This document shows, piece after piece, positions 1 through 12,619 of a DNA stretch of 64,000 nt; the first letter of the stretch is position 1, and each line of letters opens with the position of its first letter. The stretch is taken from assembly GCA_021234155.1 (NCBI GenBank), contig JAJEKV010000013.1:14549877-14613876 (forward strand). The letters are read 5' to 3'. The notes below the pieces were generated by a model. It was not told the DNA's origin. It ran no database searches and saw only the letters and a program-made list of their open reading frames with translations. The stretch comes from Isoetes taiwanensis. Its lineage: Eukaryota; Streptophyta; Lycopodiopsida; Isoetales; Isoetaceae. Made by a program: the position numbers and the translations under genes.

Positions 1-1970
1 GAACCCAAAAGAATAGGGAAAAAATTCTACGATTTTTGGAAATCGGAAAAGTTTACCGACGACCAAAACTTTCAAAATCATAGAAAATCGACCTAAAAAA
101 AAATCCAAAAACATTTCTAGCCAAGCAGGAAAATCCCAAATTAACAAGATTGATTATTATTAAGTCAAATACAATATCTTGACCTTTTACAAGCTTATTG
201 GGCCCTTGCTCCAAAGTCTAAATGAAGCTACCCGATAGGTGCAACTCAATTCCTGAACATTCCTTGATCCCTTAACTTAAAACATGTTAAACACACTTAT
301 GAAAAAACTTTGTAAAGTGAAATTCTGATTACCAAATAAAGCACAACTCTTCAAATTTATAAGCTCATGGAGATATATGGTACCAAGATCCATTAAACAT
401 TACTAATTAAAAAAAAAAAAAAAAAAAAAAATCCTAATTACATACATCTAACTTATAGTTAGGGTTCATTGGTTAGGGTTCAAGTTTAGAACACTAGGTG
501 CTAAAATGGCAGTATTAGGATATACTATGCAACTCAAACTGAATCCACTCAAAATACACCTCGACATGCTACCACTAGTTCCTTGGTTCTCTATCTCTAG
601 CGGTTGGGTTGAGAAGCGATCCTCCTCTACTATGGTGATCTTGGAATGGGAGTTGTGATTGCAAGCGGTTGGGTCACGAGGTTGGTGGAGCCAAAAGTGG
701 CTAGGGTTTAGGGTTTAGCCTTTTATATATTAGGGTTTACATGAATGCCACTTGGCTCTTAGAGGTGCATCTATGTGGCGGTTTGCCTATAAGGTGAGGC
801 CATGTGGAAATAGCTTCTTACCTTAGGTTGGCTTTTATGTAAATAACTTAGTTATCTCCCCCACATTGGTCGTATACAAGTCTACTGATGTAGAATTGTA
901 CGGTGATGTGATCCATTAAATATATGTACTTATATCGTATATTTTAGGGGAATCCTCTAACATCTTGAGGTCTTCCATAGACAATAACATATCCTTAACA
1001 TCCTCGCGCAAGCCCTTTGAAAAACAATCTTCAAATGTAAAGATTCATAGATGGAAACTGGATAAAGAACTTGGCAACGAGATTCACAGGAGTCTTATAA
1101 GCGCTATGCATTACCAATCCATATCTCCAAAACATGCCGCGAGCTCAATAGTAAAAAAAGGAGCAAAGTTTTGCAACTCTGGAGCTCCTCTCTCCAGCAA
1201 AGGAGAAAATCAACTTAGAGCTGGCCTTGTGAGGAGAGAACCAACTAGCCCGACTTGTTCCATGAGATATCTGTGAAGATGGAGCTGAATCACAAGTCGA
1301 ATTTGGTGCAAAAAAACACGAGGCTTAGATAGGGTGCCGTCAAACTTCTCGAGCAAGGCTTTGGTGACCTCAATCTAGGGCAAGACGATGACTCATGGGA
1401 AGCTACCTATCCCCTGAGTTTTTTATTGTCCAATTGCAGCTGTTGATATACTTGAACAAGTTGTTGAATTTGTAACAAGGCTGAAACCTCCTCCATAGAT
1501 AAGTACAAAATATGGACAGAGAAATACTTAGGCTCAGAGCAAACTAGAATTGGTAAAGGAATTCTGGTTCAAACTGTCACGAACCTACACAAAAACAAGA
1601 AAAATACTTAAAATTATACGAGAAATATGTGAAGAATATGATGGAAAGATGGATATACTTGATACAACAAAGTTTAATGCATGAACTTGAGCTAGAAGAC
1701 TTAAGACTGAAGTTGAACTAGAATGATTTGACAAGAATGAGATGCCTCTAAATATAGATCTTGACTTCCATACCATTTTCAAAGATCATGCCATTGCAAA
1801 GGGCGAGACAAGTGTCGCACATGTACGTAGGTTCTTAAATGGTCTGAACCTTTTAAGAAACAATGACAGTATATGAAAAGAAAATGCAAAGAAATATTTT
1901 TAAAAAGTATTGATAGCAAAAGTGTATGTCTTGTAATTAAAAAGTTGTGAGTTCAAACTTTGCTTCATAT
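1..1970. other. Non-coding stretch, no gene recognised
   Basis: I see no convincing gene here; open frames such as the 103-codon one at 965-1276 lack any recognisable motif. The stretch contains an A-tract at about 411-431 and plant telomere-like TTTAGGG units near 700-720. Its 3' half is AT-rich. The sequence around 600-860 resembles the regulatory part of a degraded retroelement, but no terminal repeats were found. Confidence 0.4.
699..720 (+). repeat. Short interstitial telomere-like repeat
   Basis: About two and a half units of the plant telomere motif TTTAGGG occur in direct orientation. Related GTTAGGGTT motifs lie at about 457-481 and again near 41825-41842. Such telo-box motifs are common in plant promoters and retroelement LTRs, so a chromosome-end origin is not implied. 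Confidence 0.4.
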
Positions 1971-2008
1971 AGCTATTTTTCGCATCTATAGGACGACTTG
2001 TACACAGT

Positions 2009-2257
2009 AGTAATTGCTACACTTGAAACTTCGCCCATTAAATCTTGTCCCTTTATATGTGCACAACGATTTAGGCCACAAGCTCCCCCCTTTATACAAG
2101 AAGATATAATTAATAAATGTGTTCCCCACGTCTTGCCACACTTGCAACTTCTCCCATCAGTAATTGCTACACTTGAAACTTCGCCCATTAAATCTTGTCC
2201 CTTTATATGTGCACAACGATTTAGGCCACAAGCTCCCCCCTTTATACAAGAAGATAT
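2009..2257. repeat. Direct duplication of a ~99-bp segment, 150-bp spacing
   Basis: The segment at 2009-2107 recurs almost perfectly at 2159-2257. The intervening spacer (CTTGCCACACTTGCAACTT and flanks) reappears near 9980-10010. Related tails containing CTTTATACAAGAAG are found near 10620-10640 and, slightly changed, near 10840-10855. The piece therefore belongs to a dispersed repeat family with a local tandem duplication. No coding capacity is apparent. Confidence 0.75.
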
Positions 2258-2259
2258 CT

Positions 2260-4735
2260 TAACATATCAAAACATATATAAAGCATTCACTTTGATTCTA
2301 TTCTTCAAGATTCTTTGATGCTCCATTGCATGCGTGCCAAATGTCAAATTTTTTCGAGGGAACATTTTGCATTTTTCTAGTTTTTTTTGTGGCTATGGCG
2401 GCCGGGGCACCCCATTTGGCGCCCTTCGACTCCGGCTTCTCAAGATGTTCCCTCTCCCGAGGAAGCACCCGGCCAGTCGACCCACAAAACCTTGCTCAAA
2501 AAAGTGGCGATTTTTCTGGGGTTTGCCCTAGATCTGCCGTTTCTTGCATTTTCTTTAGTTAAGCCTCGGCTATGGCTTTTCGATTACGTAGTATATCTTG
2601 AATACCGGTGTGTATCCTTGCGAGCATCGCTCTCAAAGGGCTTCGAGAAATGGCGCCTATGCATAAAGGCCCTTTCTTCGTTCCTTGCTTTTACGCCTCG
2701 GGACAATTTGTTAGGACTTATTTCTGTTGGCAAGAACACTCTCTCCCGCTCTTCTTTGTCTTTCTTCCAATTAGTCCAATTCGAGGCCTTGGCTATGGCG
2801 AATTAACCTCTAGCTTCAACTACTCCGTTTGATTCTCTTATGAATATAACCCATCATCGGTTTTACGTTTTTCAATCCCTCCGTTTCGATTCTCTTTTCC
2901 ATTTCGGCGTATCGCGGGAGAACTGTAACCTGAAAGTACAGGCGGACTTACGATAAGGTTTCGTTTTTTTAATGTTCAACACGGATGGGAACTACGGGAT
3001 CATGAAGAGGTCGGCGGTGGCAATGCTTCTAAAATACCCGGAGGTTTCGATCGATTTAGATGGCCCAAAATCATCGGTTCGCGAGAGGTTTTGGGGATGA
3101 TACTAAAGGCGATAGTGTTATACAACCCTAGAAATTGAAGAATCTTACATTTCACGCCTTTCAAGTGAATGGCGATTTTTTTCCTTCTCAAAAGGTATAC
3201 GCTTTTGTGCGTGTTTATTCAATCTGTTTCATATGCAATTAAAGGAGGATTTTTATGGCCGGTGGGTACTTTCGGTTTTCTGATTGGGAAGGTTTTCAAG
3301 AAGGCATATGGCTGGGGACTATATTTGGGAGGGTTCTTGATTTCAAAGCAGGTTTGATAGAGTCAAGCTGTGTAAAAAATCACGGGATAACTAGACATAT
3401 AGTGCGTGGATATCGGTTATATGCAAGTGGGATCACACGTAAATCTTTTGGTAGAAGCATTCCTTATAGAACGAGGCTTAATTTGGAATAATTTATAAAA
3501 TTTGGATGGGGATCCGGCTAGTGCATTACATCCGTTTTTTTGTGCTAGAGAATTTTGTTTGGAGTTGAATTCGATATTTAGCACCGAGCAAGTACAAAAA
3601 TTTAGCTTTTGATTTTGCATGCAAGATTTAGATTTCATCAAGAATCGACCATCTATAAGAAACACATGACTAATCCTACCGCTTTTCTTTTGCGGCACAT
3701 TTAGATTAATGGAACATGGCAAAGAACATTTTTCGACATGTAGATTCAATGTTTGTGCGGCACATGAACTCAAGAGCAACTTTGTATAGACAATCGAACT
3801 CAATAGGTACCTTCACGACTCATCGAGAAAGCAAGATATTTCTCGCCTCGGTCTTTCTATCAGCGGTTTGAAGTGCGGTCTACTATTTAGATTCTTTTTC
3901 AATAATGACAAGCAATGTCGCCTTTTCTTTCTTCTAGATCACGGAGTTCTCTATCAAAGTTTTTGTGTATCGGGGAAGTTGTCATTTGAAAAAATTCTTA
4001 TTAGGTATCCATTTCCACCTTGATCATCGTTAGCGGACAATGAGAGCGAGAAAGGGGTGTATCATCGGCTTTTGGTGGCCATGTCTTGAGTAAATGTGTT
4101 CTTGCTTCATATGGAGAACCCGTTTTGTTGAAGGACTAGAGTGTAGATTGAACATGTTCCCCTATACTCTCTACATAGAGTCGCGGTGCCCCGAATTTTT
4201 ATGGGGTTTTCTCCATTTACACGACTTTTCGCAAATATCGGTGATCATCTAGCACCTTGGTGAATTTGGTATTTTCTATCTTCAATGTTTTTTGCCCAAG
4301 TTGGTTTTCTAATAAATCATATCTTGCCGGGGAGATACCATGGTGGAGAGGATGCACTTGCAAGATGGCCTAATAGAAGGGGTTCAGAATGTACACAAGG
4401 CGTATTTGAATTATACTTAAAACACTTAAGTAAGCTTTTCTGTATGGATATCCAGGGGCATTAGTTTGTTGTGTTGCTCGTTAGAATCAAACTGCATAAT
4501 ATGCATGATGTTTAAAACATGAGAGATGTTACTAAATCTCAACTTTTATAAATGCTATTGAAAACTTTTATAGATGCTATGGAAAATTTCAATATGTCGG
4601 GTTGGAGACAACCCATGTTTGAAAGCCAAGGCTCTAGTTGCTAGTTTAGCAAGATGCACAATGTTTACGATGGTCCTAGATAAACATGGTTGATATAGAG
4701 AAATAAAGCACGTTGCCAAGCTCTCCGAGGTGAAT
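2260..4735. other. Non-coding stretch, no gene recognised
   Basis: Several short open frames exist on both strands (for example 2387-2806 plus and 3417-3803 minus). Their translations show no domain or motif that I recognise, and frames overlap on both strands. I treat the stretch as intergenic or degraded repeat. Confidence 0.4.
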
Positions 4736-4738
4736 TCC

Positions 4739-4993
4739 TAAGAGCATCCTCTTAGCTTTGACAGCGCTAGGCAAACCTAGCAAGTAAAATCAAACTACGG
4801 TTTTGAAACAAAGAGTAAATTAACATGTACTAGAGACATATCCTAGGAGATCCAATGGACACATTAGCCCTTTATCATTTAAGAACATCCTCTTAGCTTT
4901 GACAGTGCTAGGCAAATCCAGCCATTTAAGAACATCCTCTTATCTTTGACAGTGCTAGGCAAATCCAGCAAGTAAAAGCAAACTATGGTTTTG
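4739..4993. repeat. Three copies of a 46-70-bp repeat
   Basis: The core CATCCTCTTAGCTTTGACAG is present at 4739-4805, 4878-4923 and 4924-4993 (with one substitution in the third). The second and third copies are directly adjacent; the first and third also share the downstream AGTAAAA...GGTTTTG part. This looks like local segmental duplication in non-coding DNA. Confidence 0.75.
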
Positions 4994-5500
4994 TAGTGAC
5001 TGCACCTCAATGTTGCATACCAATGGTGGGTCTAAAAATGATCTCTGATTGGTTACCCCTCTTAGTCATTTTGGCCTTCTCTATACATAGCATGGCATTC
5101 TTGGTCTTTAATAAGGGATATAAAAACCCTTTGGGAGCCTATTGGCAACGTTGGTACGATTCGTCATCTACATGCTAGATTATTCGAATCCCATCAGTAG
5201 TTGCTACCTTTGGCTAACATAACGCTTCAGCCTACTATTGCCCTATTATTTGACCCCAACACAAATACAAAATCTGTAAGGGCATGACAACCCAATGCGC
5301 ACTGTCCAGCTTCAATAAGAAAACATGCTTCAATAAGAAAACATGATTCAGGATTTTAAGTTTATAGAGGTCATTAACCCCTCAGTCATGACAATTATCA
5401 TTTGATTCATGTGCATTTGTATCAAACTTCATTTAGTCAGTCTCGTGGAGGAAATGCTTACAACACTCACTTTATGAAATAGAGAGGAGCCGGGGAAGAG
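4994..5500. other. Non-coding stretch, nothing recognised
   Basis: There is no coding motif. A local duplication of the phrase CTTCAATAAGAAAACATG is visible at about 5309-5345. Confidence 0.35.
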
Positions 5501-5506
5501 AAATGT

Positions 5507-5530
5507 TCGCGGCGGCCTTGGCCGCCGCGA
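5507..5530. repeat. GC-rich perfect palindrome
   Basis: Arms of 11 bp (5507-5517 and 5520-5530) are separated by TT. A TATA-like TATATATAA lies at 5542-5550. A related but broken version (CGCGGCGGCCTTGGC) occurs near 9938-9952, so the palindrome belongs to a dispersed repeat rather than being a unique promoter element. Confidence 0.6.
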
Positions 5531-5540
5531 TAAATTTCTT

Positions 5541-5550
5541 GTATATATAA
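5541..5550 (+). promoter_or_regulatory. Possible TATA box
   Basis: GTATATATAA is followed about 70 bp downstream by two ACACGTG-containing stretches (G-box core CACGTG at about 5610 and 5638). This could be a relic promoter for the decayed katanin p80-like sequence further downstream. It is only a motif match. Confidence 0.2.
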
Positions 5551-6194
5551 GGCAGTTACATTTTCTGTTTGATTGTAATATTTTTTCCGCAGGAATAATT
5601 TTGGTGACGACACGTGTATGACTTCTTAAGGTGGCGACACGTGGATGAGGATTTCTTGCTTTGGAAGCAATCCTCTTCCTTCCTGCTCTGCATCTGTAGC
5701 GTGCTTCAAAACTTCAGCAAATCGCTTTCAAGGTTTAGAAATGCGCTCACGCTTGGGTTCCGGCAGTGCTGGGTCTGGCTATGGCGATGGGCTTCTGCTT
5801 CAAGCTTCAACAAATCACTTAGAAAATAAGAAATAGGTCAAGAAAATGGGCTGGAGGCAGTTGTCGTCTGAACTCCTTTGCCACACATCCGGTGGTAAAT
5901 CCGGAAGCCAGGGCTGCGGATTTTTCATCCGGCACACCAGGTTTGCCCTTTTGCTTTCGATTCTTAGAAACATAACTCGCTTTTTCCAGGTTTTCTCTTA
6001 TGAAACAGAGCTTGGCTCTGTCTGCGAGATGCAGGATTATGTATTAGTGCCAGATTTGAGGACTAGATGAATATGTGGTGTTGATTCTTGTGTCCATACG
6101 GAAATATAAGGAATTTTGGGATTTTGGGGTTCGATTTCCTTTGGTGTTTCTTAGAAGGTTCTTAACGTAATTTCTTTGGTTGCTTGCTTGCAGA

Positions 6195-7090
6195 TGCTAG
6201 AGCCCAAATAGGCACGAACATGAGCTACGACTAGCTAGAGCTTCAGGTAAAATGGTTTCTGCAATTATGTCATCTCTATTCCATAGCCCAAAGAGGCCCC
6301 AGGGTTTTTGCTTCTGCCGCAGGTTTTGGAGCATCTGTTTTACAATTTTTAAAGTTTTAGATCTTTAATTTATGAAAATCAATTTGTTGAATAGTGTTGA
6401 CGGCTGTTCCAAGATTTCATGACTTCAACAGCATTCATGTGAGGCTGCATGGCAGTGCCTCTCTTTTTCTGCTAAAGACCATCCTTTAATAATTTCTCAT
6501 TTCCTGCTGCATTCTATGGAGGCTGCTTTAGAAAGGAACACGATGAACGAAAATCCATTTCCATTTGCAAACCTGGTCCGGTTCGTGATGTTATTTTTCT
6601 GTGGCTTATTTTCCAAAGTAATAGACCTCCCTTTCTGTGGTCATGGAATGCTTACTTAGTGCTTGCAAGAATGTGAATAAGATGGAGGATTATATTAATG
6701 GTTAATGCACGTTCTTAGCAGTAAGCAGTATAGTGCTGATCTGCTCACTACTAGAAGGCCTAACTTGATTTTCCATTCTATCCTAAATCTGACATATTTT
6801 GCAGAGTTTATTAGGGCATACAAGTCCGGTGAATCCGTGACTTCTGATGCAGTCGAGGTTCTCGTTGTAGCAGGTGCTGCAAGTAGTACAATAAGGCTTT
6901 GGAATTTAGAGGAGGCTAAGAGTAAGTTCTCGTTCATTTCTTTGTTGGATTAATGTTATTAGATCTTTCAAGCTAAGTCTGGCCCTAATGTTAAGCCTTT
7001 TACCTTGATACAGTTGTCCACACTCTTATGGGGCACTGCTCAAATTGTATCCCTATGGACTTCGATCTATTTAGAGAAGTATTGACAGAC
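6195..7090 (+). pseudogene. Katanin p80 (KTN80) WD40 remnant
   Basis: Two exon-like pieces resemble the N-terminal WD40 part of the microtubule-severing regulator katanin p80. The piece at about 6805-6921 encodes VEVLVVAGAASSTIRLWNLE followed by EAK and a GT-type donor. The piece starting at about 7014 after a CAG acceptor encodes VVHTLMGHCSNCIPMDF, matching the family's VRTLTGHRSNCISVDF segment. A possible first exon ends in LELQ at about 6247. The second piece soon meets stop codons, the conserved HPFGE run is degraded, and no further WD40 blades were found. I therefore call it a processed-out or truncated gene fragment. The family recognition is from motif memory and was not checked by alignment. 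Confidence 0.6.
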
Positions 7091-8600
7091 ATTTATGTAA
7101 GTGGTTGAGATATGTATATCTATAAGATAAATGTACACGTATATCTTACAAAATAGCTCACAAGAAGTTGTCAACCTCAAAATTGCCCACTATAGCTATG
7201 CTGTAAAAAGTCCATTTGTTAATAATTGTTGTTACAGTCTGTGACAGTTACTAGCTCATTCTGGCATTCATAAATCCGATTTTCTATTCGTTTGGGCATT
7301 GCTGATTCCTGCAGTAGATCGAAGCTCCTGGGCAAGTTTGTGCTTGCACAGCTTGGTTCCATTATCTGGTCTTTCTAGACGTTCTTTTTGCAGCATGCTG
7401 ATTTAAAAGACCCATTTTTTTATAAGCCCTTGGTTGAATGGGGCAAACAAGTGCCTCAGTCGTATCTTGAAGAGCTGTAGTTTTGCTGGGCTGCAAAAAT
7501 TTGCCATGACAGTTAAATTGTTATATTATTGATTGAGCGTTGATGTTGGTTTATGAAGGTCAAGCTGTATAGTACTGCAGCACTATACCTTCTGTATGTC
7601 CACTACCTACATGATGCATTGTGAATATATTAAAAGATGGATACTCTATCATTCCAAGTTGTGTACAGGCATAATGTTTGAAATATTGTATTCATGCCCA
7701 TGGCAGCATAGGGAAAGATGTCTTGCCACATTCTAGGACTTCATGCCAGATAATTCCGATAATACCAACACTGGTAATATTTCTGCGACAAAAATTCAAA
7801 CTTAATAGTGGGAAGACCGTTTCTACATAATTTGAGAACCGGAGTTCCAAATATTGCAGGAAAATGCTTTGAGGACCTTTATGTATTTGGAAAGCTCTAT
7901 TTTTTTAGCCTCGGCTGGTCCAAATGCAGGTTTCTATTTTGCAAGTCTAGACATCTTTGATGTTGTAAGGCTAGCTGAGGCAAAGCATAATGATTCAGGA
8001 GCAGAGCAACCCTGCGTATCCAGAGCTGGTGCTGGTTGCAGGTGATTTAAGGTTATGTTGAATGCAATCTTACGTCAATACGAACTATTATTATTGTTTG
8101 AAATCCAGTCATCCTATATTATCAATTGCATTCTCTAATGACTGAGTGCTTTTTGTGCAGATCAACAACTATCTTTTAAATTAATAATAATGGTATGTTA
8201 TAGAAGATTCTTGCATCATGGAGATCCAGTTGTATGTGCTAATAACTGGGTGCTTTTTGGCAGATCAAGAACCATGTTTGAGATTGTATATGGAACTCAA
8301 CTATTGAACATCATTTGGGGAGGTTTTTCTATTGGCAGTGCATTATGTTCAGGTAAGCATTGAATATTCTCATAACTAGCATTTTGATTCAGATGTATGC
8401 AAAAGGTTGGAGCTTAGAAGAGGCATGCGAAGGTCTTTATTAAATACTTACTTGGAGTGCCATGCTTGGAGTATCTTTTTGTTACATGGTAAGGGTTTTC
8501 TAGTTCGGACTGTTTCGATGAAGTTGGAACAAATCTTAAGTACCCTAGCAGCAGGTGCCAACATTGGAGCATGATATGATGGCCATCTACTGGCAGATTA
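7091..8600. other. Non-coding stretch downstream of the katanin remnant
   Basis: No further katanin blades or other domains could be recognised. An open frame at 7854-8045 follows a TTGCAG acceptor-like site, but its translation has no known motif. The sequence may be decayed intron. Confidence 0.3.
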
Positions 8601-8618
8601 TTGAAAGTGGAGTGGACT

Positions 8619-8690
8619 CCAGATAGACGGTGTTATGGAAAATGTGGATTTGTCACAGATAGATGGTGTTATGGAAAATGTGGATTTGTC
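8619..8690. repeat. Short tandem duplication (~36 bp x2)
   Basis: The phrase GGTGTTATGGAAAATGTGGA followed by TTTGTC occurs twice in direct tandem, with AGATAGA(C/T) in front of each copy. It is non-coding. Confidence 0.7.
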
Positions 8691-8699
8691 TGGCAAATA

Positions 8700-11600
8700 T
8701 TGAACATTAGATGGGATTGTTTAAGCCTTTGCGTGGCGGACTCATTTTGAGATCTCAATCTCAATTCTCGCGCTCTTTACTCATGCCAAAATGTCTCACA
8801 TATAAGGATAGTTCAAATTGATATGCCTTCAAATTTATAACAATGTTGAGCTCAATTTTCTGTCCATTTTGCAATGTCATTATAGCTGCACAAGTTAATG
8901 CAACGTACATTCTAGCAAACCAGGTTAATTGATCAGTACATCACAACTTTCCAACATTCAAGCCATTCAACATTTTCATAGCCAGTGTGGTAAATAGATA
9001 ATGAAATAGTCAGCGTGGTAAATAGTTAATGAAAAGTTAACAAAATCAAATTGCTGAAGCATGCTAAAAACTGCGTTAACTAGTTAACGAAATTAAATTG
9101 CTGAAGCATGCCAGAAATTGCATTAACGGTTCACCTTGCTCTATAAATTCTAATATACCATAAAGCAGTTGCAACAAATACTTTTTTTGTACAAGCTGCA
9201 TCAACACGAGTGAGCTATAAGCTTCTTGACTAAGATAGGCCAACACTATTTTAAATAAGTAGATTTGAGTTGTGATACCATTCCATGGGATGGGAGGTTG
9301 ATAATTGTACACGGAAGGGTAAAGAAAAGGCATATGTAATTACAATTTGACCTCTATAATATGGAGGGAAGGCATAGGGGGCTCAGCGAAGATGGGCTTG
9401 GGGCAAAATGGCAAATGGCAATTCGGGAACAAAATATAAAGAATGGATTGTCTATTCCACGGGACTCCCCGGGATCCGCCTTTTTGCGAAATCCATAGGA
9501 CTCCCACGACTTTGCCTTTTGCTGCCCTTGAGGATCATCCAAAGACTCTTTTCAGTTATTTCTCTGATCATTCAGCCAGTACTTTAAGAATAAAACATGG
9601 GAAAAAAATCCATCTCCATGATGCATATCATAAATTCGTTCTTACCATATGGAAAGCTATTGGGTTAATGGGTCATGTTTTATTCGTATGCATTTTGAAT
9701 AACCATTTTGCATAGATATATTGGCAACTACGGAGGTTAGAATTCTCCATGCTCAAACACAATTCAATTTTTGCATGTTGAACTTAGATTCTTTTGATTT
9801 AATACAAAACATCTTTGGTAACGAGTCGTTATGGTCAATATCCTTCTATCGTGGAGGCGAACCACAAGGCAAAAAAAAAATGAGGTTCAAATTCGCATGT
9901 TCTACCATGTATAAGGCGAGTTGGGGAAGAAAGCGTTCCGCGGCGGCCTTGGCAAGTTTCTTTGTAATTAATAAATGTGTTCTCCACGTCTTGCCACACT
10001 TGCAACTTCGCCCATCAAATCTTGTCCTTTTATATGTGCACAAAAAGGAGCAAAATTGCAATCCAATTGGGTTGATTGGGTTGCGGGGACTACAATAATG
10101 TTTAATTCTTTGGTTTGCATTTGAAAACCAGACAAATGGAATTGGTTTGCATCTGAAAATCAAATTTTGGGGAATGGTTTTCAAGAATATTCTTTGAACA
10201 TTCCTTTTTGAAAGAAGATCCTAATATATTTAATCTAAGTTTTACAGCAGTAAGTTTTTTGTACCAGTATTATGTTGATTTTCCTTTTTTATTTCCAAAA
10301 ATCAGATTCTTTTTTTTGCCCCAAATATTGGACCCCATCAGCGTGCACATAACAACCTCCGCATCTGCATTACCAAATGTGCTTGAATACTTCGAATGCA
10401 CTTATATTAGTTGGAATTGAGTACTAGTTACGGAAAGAGTTACGAAAGAACATAATTGGGTTGATGTATTTGAGATATGGTCTAGTACTCATCATAGAAG
10501 AGGTTAAAAACTAAAAAGTTGAAGATGGTTTGCATCGAAAAACCAAAATCTGCAAGTAGGATTGCAGTATATAACCAAAATTATTCTGAATTTTGATCCC
10601 TAGGACATAAGCTCTCTGCTTTATACAAGAAGATATAATTTCCCGACATTACTGCACATAAGTTAAGGCGTGCGTTTATATCAGCATTCAGTGTAAGACA
10701 ACTTGCACACTTCCATGTTGTATATTATAACAATCGACCTCTAATATTTGGTATTTCCTCTGGTATCTATAGCGCTACTCTCCAATCTAAACCTATCCCA
10801 TCATATGCGCACAACGTTTTAGGTACAAGCTCTCTGCTTTATACAGGAAGGTATAATAAGCTCCTACAAAAATCCATTTGGTGCAAACCAACCTTCAACA
10901 GGATATGCAGATCCAGAAAATCCTCTGTTGTTGTGACGCGAGATCTTAGTCACAAATCCTCCAATAAGAGCGCGAAACCCCCACACCCCCTAAACTCAAA
11001 AACAAATTGCCCACAAAACATTTGAAGCCAATCAGAAACTGTCTCACTTTGAAGCCACCAATGCCTAGAAAAACTTCGATTCTTTGTCTACGTAATTTTT
11101 TTTTAGGTCATCCTTAATCAATCTTTCTACATCCACGTCAGATTCATATGGTTTTACATACAATACACCCCTTTGACCTTAGACTTCTTTATGTAACTCC
11201 CTTCCATTTCTTCAAATGCACAACATTATCTACCAAGCCACTAAGCTCATGGATATTCTAATTAGTTGACCACTAACGATAAAGACAATGGAGCTAATTA
11301 GCTTCACACAAGTAAGCTTGACCACTAGCAAAAACGACAATGAAGTACATGCAAATTACAAATTACAGCAAAAAAAGTGACTGGATGATATCATGATTGA
11401 GGATCATCATAAGAACGAATATATCACAAGTAACGCTTTGAACATTTCTAGTCAAAGTTGTGCATCGATAAGTTTATATTTCTTTTATATGTAGTATTCG
11501 TCAAGGTAATGAACCCATGATTAGAATAACATTATTATGTTTGGTTTGCCTGAAAGGTATATTCTAGGAATGGAGGTTGACATATGCTATAGAATATGCG

Positions 11601-11940
11601 ATTTGGACGGTGGATATGTGCATGTATGCGACTTAGATGGTGGATATTGGGTTCTTGAAGTGAAGTGATGGTTAGTTGGGCTTCCTGAAGTGAAGTGGTG
11701 TTTAAATGGGAGTGCTGACAAGCTAGTATATTGTTTCTATTTTTGACAAAATGTTTAGCTAAATGGTTACTTTTAGCAATGCTTAATGAACCCTCGCGAG
11801 GGCAACCCATCCTGTGCCAGCACCTTGTTTATTATTATTACCAATTAGTTGTAAATCTTGGCCAATATTGTGTTTGGACAAGGGGTAAAAAAATGCAGCC
11901 CTAATTTTAATTATGTCATGTAATTTTTTTGGCTCAGAGT
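8700..11940. other. Intergenic stretch with dispersed repeat pieces
   Basis: No gene is recognised. Open frames at 9443-9715, 9721-10098 and 11535-11810 (minus) carry no motif. Pieces of the repeat seen at 2.0-2.3 kb and 5.5 kb occur at about 9920-10050, 10590-10650 and 10800-10860. A short direct duplication (AACGAAATTAAATTGCTGAAGCATGC-like) lies near 9030-9110. Confidence 0.45.
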
Positions 11941-11945
11941 ATCTG

Positions 11946-12041
11946 GGGAATGCTCTTCTTGTGTTGATTCGGGGAGGAAAGCAGGGGGGCGGCCGTTAGG
12001 GCGGAGGCCCCCTGATGAATCAACACAAGAAGAGCATTCCC
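11946..12041. repeat. Perfect 25-bp inverted repeat (hairpin 1)
   Basis: The arm at 11946-11970 is the exact reverse complement of 12017-12041, with a 46-nt GC-rich loop. The stem core is GAATGCTCTTCTTGTGTTGA. It lies about 0.8 kb upstream of the LWD-like gene. It could be a small foldback element or a structured RNA, and there is no sequence evidence for a miRNA. Confidence 0.8.
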
Positions 12042-12276
12042 GCAACGGAATGGAGGTTAGGATCAATTCCGCAAATTAAAAAATCAAGAATGTGGAGTGA
12101 AATCGTGGGAATCGCAGGTAAAACCCAAGAATGTTGCGTAGAATGGAGGAATGTTGAGTAAAAGCAGGGGACAACGCGACATAACAATCTCTCGGCATTC
12201 CTTAAAAGAAATGATGCCACGTGGTACGGCGTGATTGGTCGGGCGCTGAATTGATCTAACCTACATTTTTATATAG

Positions 12277-12373
12277 GAAAGGCGATCTACATGCCTTTCC
12301 CGGCATGGAACAGGCGACGAAGCGAGCGCGAGCCCTCGCTGGATACGCCAGAAAGGCATGTAGATCGCCTTTC
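12277..12373. repeat. Perfect 23-bp inverted repeat (hairpin 2)
   Basis: The arm at 12277-12299 pairs exactly with 12351-12373, with a 51-nt loop. The loop has its own small GC-rich inverted repeat (AGCGAG...CTCGCT). The stem core is AGGCGATCTACATGCCTTTC. It resembles hairpin 1 in size and geometry but not in sequence. Confidence 0.8.
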
Positions 12374-12619
12374 TTGTAACGTGGAAATCGGTTTAGAGAC
12401 ACTCGCGGTCGAATCGCCTTGGAATGCAAGTAGAAAGCTTCAAGTGCATAAAATTTGTGGTAAATTTTGTTCTGTATGTATCATTTAACGCAGAGTCTCT
12501 TGAGCTTCCTGGGTTTGAAACAGGGCCCAAAAGTGCCACATGGCACGATATAAGTGGACGATGGGGCAGAGTGGCTCCTAACCGGTTTTTACGTAATCAG
12601 CCACAAATATATCCATGAA

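Noticed and set aside
699-720. Telomere-proximal location suggested by TTTAGGG units
   Set aside because: Only two to three units are present. Such telo-boxes are common in plant promoters and LTRs.
2387-2806. 139-codon open frame as a gene
   Set aside because: Three overlapping frames of similar length exist here. The translation has no recognisable domain.
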